From contig JAIQEU010000022.1 in the NCBI GenBank assembly GCA_020073665.1, positions 1 to 47,872 on the forward strand: DNA of 47,872 nucleotides, written 5' to 3'. The translations under genes were made by a program, and so were the position numbers. The stretch is from Terriglobia bacterium (GTDB taxonomy: Bacteria > Acidobacteriota > Terriglobia > Terriglobales > Acidobacteriaceae). Positions 43,084 through 47,872 of this stretch are shown in pieces. The notes under the pieces were generated by a model. The model was not told the origin of the DNA. It saw nothing but the letters and a program-made list of their open reading frames with translations, and ran no database searches. Within the stretch, counting starts at the first letter, position 1; every line of letters starts with the position of its first letter.

Positions 43084-44487
43084 ATGCTGTTCGACACGCC
43101 AATCTACGTCGTCTTTCTAGCCCTGACGGTCCTTTGCTATTGGTGTCTCCCTTTCCGCAGTCAGAACAAGTTCCTTCTCCTTGCCAGCTACTTTTTCTAT
43201 GGCTGGTGGGATTGGCGCTTTCTTTGTTTGATGATCGCGTCCACTGTTATCGACTATTTCATCGCCATCAAGATCGAAGACACGAAAGAGCCGAAGATTC
43301 GCCGGTCACTTCTAGTGCTGTCGCTGTTCATAAATTTCTCCATTCTTGGATTGTTTAAGTACTTCAACTTTTTTGCTGATTCCCTGGCAGCCGCTTTAAG
43401 CACTGTCGGGTTAGCCGTTTCCTTGCCTGTTCTTCGTATCATCCTGCCGCCCGGCATTTCGTTCTATACCTTTCAGGAAGTTGCTTATATAGTGGACGTC
43501 TATTCAGGCAAGGTGAGGGCTTCCCGGTCGTTCGTGGACTACGGTCTCTTCATAAGTCTGTTCCCGCACTTAATTGCGGGCCCAATCCAACGCCCCTCTC
43601 ATCTGTTACCGCAGGTTCAAAGGGCGCGGCGCTGGAGTTCTCAGAAGGCGTTCGATGGCTTGTTGCTAATCTTGGAGGGAGTGTTTCGCAAGTGCGTGAT
43701 AGCTGACAACTGCGCCCTTATCGCTAACGCTGCCTTTACTGGAGCGTTCGGGAGGCCGAGCATTCCCGTGGTTCTTCTGGGGATGTATGCGTTCGCTTGG
43801 CAGATTTATGGTGACTTCAGCGGCTATAGCAGCATCGCCCGTGGTAGTGCACAACTCCTGGGTTTTCATTTCATGGTGAATTTTCGACAGCCTTACCTCG
43901 CCGAAAGTATCCAGGACTTTTGGCGACGCTGGCACATCAGCCTGAGCACATGGCTCCGCGATTATCTCTACATTCCCCTTGGTGGTAATCGCAAAGGTGA
44001 AGGTGCTACCTATCGCAACCTGTTGCTGACGATGCTCCTGGGTGGTTTGTGGCACGGAGCCAACTGGACTTTTGTTATTTGGGGCGGGATTCACGGTGGA
44101 AGCCTAGCCGCCGAAAGGAAGGTTACCGAAGGCAAGATTCCCAAACCCGGAGCCTTTCGCAAGTGGATCAGTCGGGTCTTTATCTTCCACCTGGTGGGCG
44201 TCAGTTGGATATTTTTCCGTGCGCAGTCTCTAAGAGCAGCGTGGCAAATGCTACGAGGTTTCACTGCTTGGAGTTGGAGACCGGAGTTCCCCACTGCGTT
44301 TCTGTTTCTCGCCGTTTTTTCTATCCCTTTATTGCTGATCGACCTTCATCTGGAGTCTTCAGGAGGGGAATACTGCTTCGAGTCCACGCCGATACGGCCT
44401 CGCGTAGCCTTTGGTCTCGCCTGCGCACTAGCAATTGCTTTTTTAGGAGCGAATCAAGCGAATGCATTCATCTACTTCCAGTTCTAG
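43084..44487 (+). CDS. MBOAT-family membrane O-acyltransferase (AlgI-like)
   Basis: A 467-residue polytopic inner-membrane protein that moves acyl groups, usually acetyl, across the membrane for polysaccharide modification. The signature DFWRRWHISLSTWLRDYLYI is followed by PLGGNRKG and the catalytic His324 in GGLWHGANWTF. About ten membrane helices are predicted from hydrophobic stretches. ATG 43084 begins the normal N-terminus. The last 26 bp overlap the start of an SGNH-hydrolase-like gene, an AlgI/AlgX-like or PatA/PatB-like pairing. Confidence 0.95.
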   Translation: MLFDTPIYVVFLALTVLCYWCLPFRSQNKFLLLASYFFYGWWDWRFLCLMIASTVIDYFIAIKIEDTKEPKIRRSLLVLSLFINFSILGLFKYFNFFADSLAAALSTVGLAVSLPVLRIILPPGISFYTFQEVAYIVDVYSGKVRASRSFVDYGLFISLFPHLIAGPIQRPSHLLPQVQRARRWSSQKAFDGLLLILEGVFRKCVIADNCALIANAAFTGAFGRPSIPVVLLGMYAFAWQIYGDFSGYSSIARGSAQLLGFHFMVNFRQPYLAESIQDFWRRWHISLSTWLRDYLYIPLGGNRKGEGATYRNLLLTMLLGGLWHGANWTFVIWGGIHGGSLAAERKVTEGKIPKPGAFRKWISRVFIFHLVGVSWIFFRAQSLRAAWQMLRGFTAWSWRPEFPTAFLFLAVFSIPLLLIDLHLESSGGEYCFESTPIRPRVAFGLACALAIAFLGANQANAFIYFQF

Positions 44488-45613
44488 AGATGTCGCTGGC
44501 GGCGCACCATTTGGGTTTGTGCTCGGCGGTAGGAGCGCAAGAAGCGGAATTATCGCGCTGCTGACGGGGCTCGTGCTAATTTTCCTGACGCTGGAGGTGA
44601 CGTCCCCCCTTGTGCTAGCGCATTTCAGCCACACTGAGCAGCGGGTGGATAGGGAACTTCAGGAGGCCGCTAGTCTCCGGGCGGTCACTGCTGATGGCCG
44701 TCCCACGATACTTCTAGCCGGCAACTCCTTGCTGAAAGAAGGCGTGCTCATACCCAGTTTGCATGATGACCTTGCCACTCAATACGAGGTGAGGCGGCTT
44801 GTCATTGAGCAAACTCATTACCTCGACTGGTATTTCGGTCTTCGCCGCTTGCTCGAAGAAGGCTCAAGGCCCGGCATCGTCGTGCTCACTCTCGCCACTG
44901 CCCAGCTTGCATCTCCACTGACACTCGGCCAATCTTTTGCCCATCGCCAGATGAGCTTTAGGGATTTCCCTCGCGCTGTCCGTGAGTCTCGGCTCGACAG
45001 AACTACCGCGAGCACATATCTGTTCGCTCACTGGAGTCGCTGGCTGGGAAATGAGGGATTCATTCGCCAGTGCGTCTCCATCAGCGTCTTCCCAGGATTT
45101 CGTCAACTCGCAGGTCGGATTGCCGATCATGGGGCTCACATTCACGATCCATCAACCTTGCTGAATATGGCCCAGCAACGACTGCCGGAATTGCGCGATC
45201 TCAGCCAGCAATTCGGGGTCCCAGTCGTCCTCCTTATTCCACCAAACTTGAATCAGGACAGTTCACGGGAGATTCAGGAGCTGGGAAACCAGATAGGTGT
45301 TCCAGTGTGGATACTTTCACCTGCCGGCGAATTTCCGCGGGACTACTTCAGCGATGGTTTCCATCTGAATCGACGAGGGGCAGAAATCTATACAACACGC
45401 CTTTCTCGGCAAGTTCGCAGCATGAACATGGGGCAAGTGGCTAGACATTTTGTTCACGAACCACCGAACGGCAAGCCGGCGGATGTGCAGGCCACGCTCC
45501 AAGACGGCTCTCAACGAGAGTCGGCGGACGCAGAGCGCAAGCAACCCCATGCTCATGCGGCGCGGGGAAATCCTGGCCCTCGCTCCCGAACCTCCATAAA
45601 TACGGTTCGGTAG
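44462..45613 (+). CDS. SGNH-hydrolase-like membrane-anchored protein, partner of MBOAT
   Basis: A 383-residue protein. It has an N-terminal membrane anchor (IIALLTGLVLIFLTLEV), then a periplasmic SGNH-like domain: the nucleophile Ser in LLAGNSLLKEG and the catalytic Asp/His in SDGFHLNRRGAEIY. Such proteins take the acetyl group delivered by the MBOAT protein and put it on an exopolysaccharide. The gene overlaps the MBOAT gene by 26 bp. The C-terminal about 55 residues are low-complexity and charged, and part of that region overlaps a convergent zinc-ribbon gene, so the natural end may once have been earlier. Confidence 0.85.
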   Translation: MHSSTSSSRDVAGGAPFGFVLGGRSARSGIIALLTGLVLIFLTLEVTSPLVLAHFSHTEQRVDRELQEAASLRAVTADGRPTILLAGNSLLKEGVLIPSLHDDLATQYEVRRLVIEQTHYLDWYFGLRRLLEEGSRPGIVVLTLATAQLASPLTLGQSFAHRQMSFRDFPRAVRESRLDRTTASTYLFAHWSRWLGNEGFIRQCVSISVFPGFRQLAGRIADHGAHIHDPSTLLNMAQQRLPELRDLSQQFGVPVVLLIPPNLNQDSSREIQELGNQIGVPVWILSPAGEFPRDYFSDGFHLNRRGAEIYTTRLSRQVRSMNMGQVARHFVHEPPNGKPADVQATLQDGSQRESADAERKQPHAHAARGNPGPRSRTSINTVR

Positions 45614-45753
45614 TACCTGCAAAAACAGTCGCCACAGCGCACGGGCCTTAGAAGGAGCACCAGCAGGATATATCTCTCCAACAGGCTCCGGGGGCGCGAG
45701 CGAAACGCTACTGTACTGCCGCAGTCGTGACATTGGAACTGTCTAAACATCAT
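45553..45753 (-). CDS. Small zinc-ribbon-like protein
   Basis: A 66-residue protein with two cysteine pairs (FQCHDCGS and RCGDCF) around the stretch FRSRPRSLLERYILLVLLL. This small acidobacterial type probably binds one zinc and associates with the membrane. ATG 45753 (or 45750) follows GGAAG. Its 3' end overlaps the last 61 bp of the SGNH gene on the opposite strand. Function unknown. Confidence 0.65.
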   Translation of the reverse strand: MMFRQFQCHDCGSTVAFRSRPRSLLERYILLVLLLRPVRCGDCFCRYYRTVFMEVRERGPGFPRAA

Positions 45754-45912
45754 TTCTTCCGAAACCTCGTAAGACGAACTCCAGAACCCCAGAGATTCTA
45801 ACCCCATTTGCCTCCTGTGCGCCCGGAATCGCGCAACTGCTCCTTACCTTTTTCTCAAAGGCTGGGATTTTTCTGTGGCTCTCGAAGTGGCCTTCGTCCC
45901 GGATAAGAACCG

Positions 45913-45960
45913 ATGATTCCCGGCACCCGCCCTTCACAAAGTATGTGAATAGGGCTAGGG
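45913..45960. repeat. Family B-like hairpin, copy 8
   Basis: CCCTTCACA-AAGTA-TGTGAATAGGG with the flank CCGGCACCCG resembles the family B layout but lacks the GCTTTTT loop. It is the only copy seen right of 32 kb. Confidence 0.5.
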
Positions 45961-46002
45961 CAGCCGGACGGCAGCGCCCTTAGTTGGTGGGAAAAGAATG
46001 CC

Positions 46003-46031
46003 TTGACACCATCCCTGTCTTAGAGCAGAAT
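46003..46031 (+). promoter_or_regulatory. Candidate promoter of the methyltransferase gene
   Basis: TTGACA (46003-46008) and CAGAAT (46026-46031) are separated by 17 bp. This would give a leader of about 110 nt before ATG 46147. Confidence 0.45.
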
Positions 46032-46146
46032 GCCGACCGTCCTCAGTAAAACCTTCCCCAAGATACTGGAACCAAGTTCCGCGACGAAATCGCACGATAT
46101 GGAGCGGCGGACCTAAGAAAACAAATCTTCAAAAGTGGTAGAAGCC

Positions 46147-46917
46147 ATGACGCGCTCTCAACTATTGGACCGGGATCGAGCCGAGATTCAACGGAGTGCG
46201 TCTGAGGCCAGCAAGGTCGTTCTTAAGCCCCTTAAACGAGCCCAGATTGACCGCTACTTGAACCCTTCCGCAGATACGCCCTACGGACTTGAGTATGCCT
46301 TTTACTTATTAGGCGACGTCAAAGGCAAGACCGTACTCGACCTCGGCTGTGGCAAAGGCCAAAACATTGTGCCACTGGTAGAACGTGGGGCTCACGTAAT
46401 TGGCATCGACATCTCCCCGGACTTGATTGCCATCGCTCAGAAACGCCTGCGGGACTGTAATCTCGAAGCACAGGTCACGGTCGGTTCTGCATACGAAACC
46501 GGTCTCCCGGATGACTCTATCGACGTAGTTTTCTGCATGGCCCTGATTCACCATCTCGACATAAGCGTGGTTCGTGACGAAATGTGGAGAGTCCTTCGTA
46601 AAGGTGGTGTGGTTATCCTAAAAGAGCCCATTCGATTTTCTGAAGGGTACGCTTGGGCGCGCAGCTTGCTGCCGGCTCAGGAAGATGTTTCTGAGTTCGA
46701 GCACCCCCTGACGCGAAAAGAACTGGCCATCATGACCCAGCCTTTCAAAGTTCAGGGGACTCGGTATTTCCGCCTTCCGTTCGTACCGCTGGTCTCCTGC
46801 CTATTACCTTCAAAGAGCGATGCTGCCTGGAGAGCTAGCAACTGGATACTGCAGCGTTGGACGGCGACTGAGCGTTATGCCACAGGGATAACCACGAAGT
46901 TGGAAAAAGCAAGCTAA
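46147..46917 (+). CDS. Class I SAM-dependent methyltransferase
   Basis: A 256-residue methyltransferase. Motif I is VLDLGCGKGQNIVPL, followed by GIDISPDLIAIAQKRL (SAM-ribose acidic residue), DSIDVVFCMALIHHLD and EMWRVLRKGGVVILKEP. The C-terminal region (EDVSEFEHPLTRKELAIM) contributes substrate specificity and resembles small-molecule or lipid/polysaccharide methyltransferases. GTG 46135 is an alternative start. The acceptor is unknown. Confidence 0.88.
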   Translation: MTRSQLLDRDRAEIQRSASEASKVVLKPLKRAQIDRYLNPSADTPYGLEYAFYLLGDVKGKTVLDLGCGKGQNIVPLVERGAHVIGIDISPDLIAIAQKRLRDCNLEAQVTVGSAYETGLPDDSIDVVFCMALIHHLDISVVRDEMWRVLRKGGVVILKEPIRFSEGYAWARSLLPAQEDVSEFEHPLTRKELAIMTQPFKVQGTRYFRLPFVPLVSCLLPSKSDAAWRASNWILQRWTATERYATGITTKLEKAS

Positions 46918-46976
46918 TCACTCGTTGCGAATGGCACAGTCCGTTGCGAATATCGCCTGAACCTGACTTATGATAC

Positions 46977-47414
46977 GTGGGAGAGAGGAGAGCCGTACTG
47001 AAAGTCTGGAAACAGTTCGTATTGCTGAACATGGCTGGCTTAGGAGGTGCGGCCGGCTCTTTGTTCATGGTGTCGCCCCATACTCCGGTCTGGTTGTGGG
47101 CGGCCTGTGCGGTCATAGTTCTCGCCGTAATGAATCGTGCATTAGTAACGAGGAACCGAGCGCGTCGTGCGGGAGCGCAAGGCAGCGACAGAGACATTAA
47201 CTGGCTCGGTCTCATCATGGCCTCAATCACCGCGGCGTTCGTCGGCGTGGGGTATTACTACCACCGGAACGGATCAAACGCTGTCAGCTTTTTGTTAATA
47301 CTGATCGGCATGGTTCTCATTGCGTCTAGGCTTAAAAAGTCGAAGCAGTCATGTCGCGTACAGCCTCGTCGTCCTCCACCAGAAGAATTGTCTCCGTTCC
47401 CCGGTGAACAGTGA
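46977..47414 (+). CDS. Membrane protein of unknown function, C-terminus possibly fused to other sequence
   Basis: A 145-residue frame with three or four membrane segments ([70 protein letters not shown]). GTG 46977 is the nominal start; GAGAGGAGA just downstream would better serve a start near 46998, but no standard codon is there. The last 25 residues ([18 protein letters not shown]) come from DNA that on the other strand encodes a broken receiver domain, so the original C-terminus was probably near KKSK (about 47345). Confidence 0.6.
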   Translation: MGERRAVLKVWKQFVLLNMAGLGGAAGSLFMVSPHTPVWLWAACAVIVLAVMNRALVTRNRARRAGAQGSDRDINWLGLIMASITAAFVGVGYYYHRNGSNAVSFLLILIGMVLIASRLKKSKQSCRVQPRRPPPEELSPFPGEQ

Positions 47415-47872
47415 CCTGCGTCGCAGCGGGTCTCGCAGCTATCGCTGGCTCGTCAACCTGGGGCAGGTAGACCTTAAAGGTTGTGCCTAGTCCGGGTTCG
47501 CTATAAACCCAGATGTACCCACCGCTTTGCCGACGATCCCATAAACAGCAGCAAGTCCTAGCCCGGTACCTTTGCCCTTCTCCTTGGTCGTGAAGAATGG
47601 CTCGAAGATGAGTGACAGGGTCAACGCGTCCATGCCGCAGCCCGAGTCCGTCACTGCCAGCATTACGTAACGACCCGGGGTGACAGGCTGATGCTGGCAG
47701 CAGTAAGCATCATCAAGCTCAGCATTCGCAGTTTCGATAACTAGCCTTCCTCCCTCAGGCATGGCATCGCGGGCATTCACCGCAAGATTCATGATGATCT
47801 GGTCGATCTGACCGGGATCAGCGTTCACGTTGGCCAAGGAGGCACCGGGTACGAACGTCAGCTCGATGTCCT
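47332..47872 (-). pseudogene. Broken hybrid histidine kinase, partial at the window edge
   Basis: The frame enters from the right edge with the ATPase domain: N-box ([17 protein letters not shown]), G1 (VTDSGCGMD), F-box (FEPFFTTK) and G2 ([17 protein letters not shown]). It then shifts: the expected [16 protein letters not shown] and KVYLP continue in another frame, as if one A were lost from an A-run near 47528. The restored frame goes on to the start of a receiver domain ([18 protein letters not shown]) and hits a stop after STF, with the rest of the receiver missing. It is therefore frameshifted and truncated. Confidence 0.8.

Overview
The window reads as chromosomal DNA of a soil-type member of Acidobacteriota (Terriglobia-like). 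The basis is gene content and not a database search: a PadR regulator next to an orphan MacB-like permease without an ATPase, a winged-helix/TolB-like/TPR regulator, a DUF5715 protein, remnants of the acidobacterial 'NLYGTT..GG..GTVF' repeat protein, a PEP-CTERM protein, high GC, and many short palindromic repeats between genes.

Layout. 0.1-4.5 kb: succinate dehydrogenase iron-sulfur subunit, a DUF5715 exported protein, a secreted one-heme protein and a DUF3617 protein. 4.6-7.8 kb: a peroxide-defence block on the minus strand (PerR-type repressor, a VOC-fold protein, catalase-peroxidase KatG) behind a strong promoter with an abutting palindromic operator. 7.9-15.2 kb: small membrane proteins, a winged-helix TPR regulator, an aldo/keto reductase, an M16 peptidase and RlmN. 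15.5-24.8 kb: PadR and its permease, two ECF sigma factors each beside small membrane proteins, a secreted LamG-like protein and an S9 peptidase. 25-33 kb: an accessory, repeat-rich stretch with a beta-helix protein, a PEP-CTERM protein, a HicAB toxin-antitoxin pair, a BRCT protein, a TonB-domain protein and several gene fragments. 33.0-41.0 kb: a seven-gene minus-strand cluster encoding a candidate trans-envelope electron conduit (inner-membrane tetraheme, membrane cNMP-binding protein, monoheme cytochrome, pentaheme lipoprotein, TPR protein, outer-membrane barrel, 15-heme cytochrome). 41.8 kb: the 3' half of a tRNA-Arg(TCT), probably an attachment-site scar. 42-47.9 kb: an SRAP protein, an MBOAT/SGNH O-acetylation pair, a methyltransferase, and a broken hybrid histidine kinase running off the edge.

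Two dispersed repeat families pervade the spaces between genes up to about 33 kb. Family A is a near-palindrome with arms around TACACTCATTGA, and all nine recognisable copies lie in the same orientation. Family B is a set of GC-rich hairpins with the loop core GCGCTTTTTGC and flanks such as GGGTGCCCCA. Family B copies sit directly at the broken ends of at least three truncated genes.

The most interesting system is the 33-41 kb cytochrome cluster. It carries 25 CxxCH heme motifs in four proteins, a predicted outer-membrane barrel whose stop codon overlaps the start of the 15-heme cytochrome, and a membrane protein with a cyclic-nucleotide pocket whose start overlaps the stop of the tetraheme gene. 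This fits a porin-cytochrome conduit for moving electrons to or from the cell surface, with an unusual built-in nucleotide sensor. The function is inferred, not shown.
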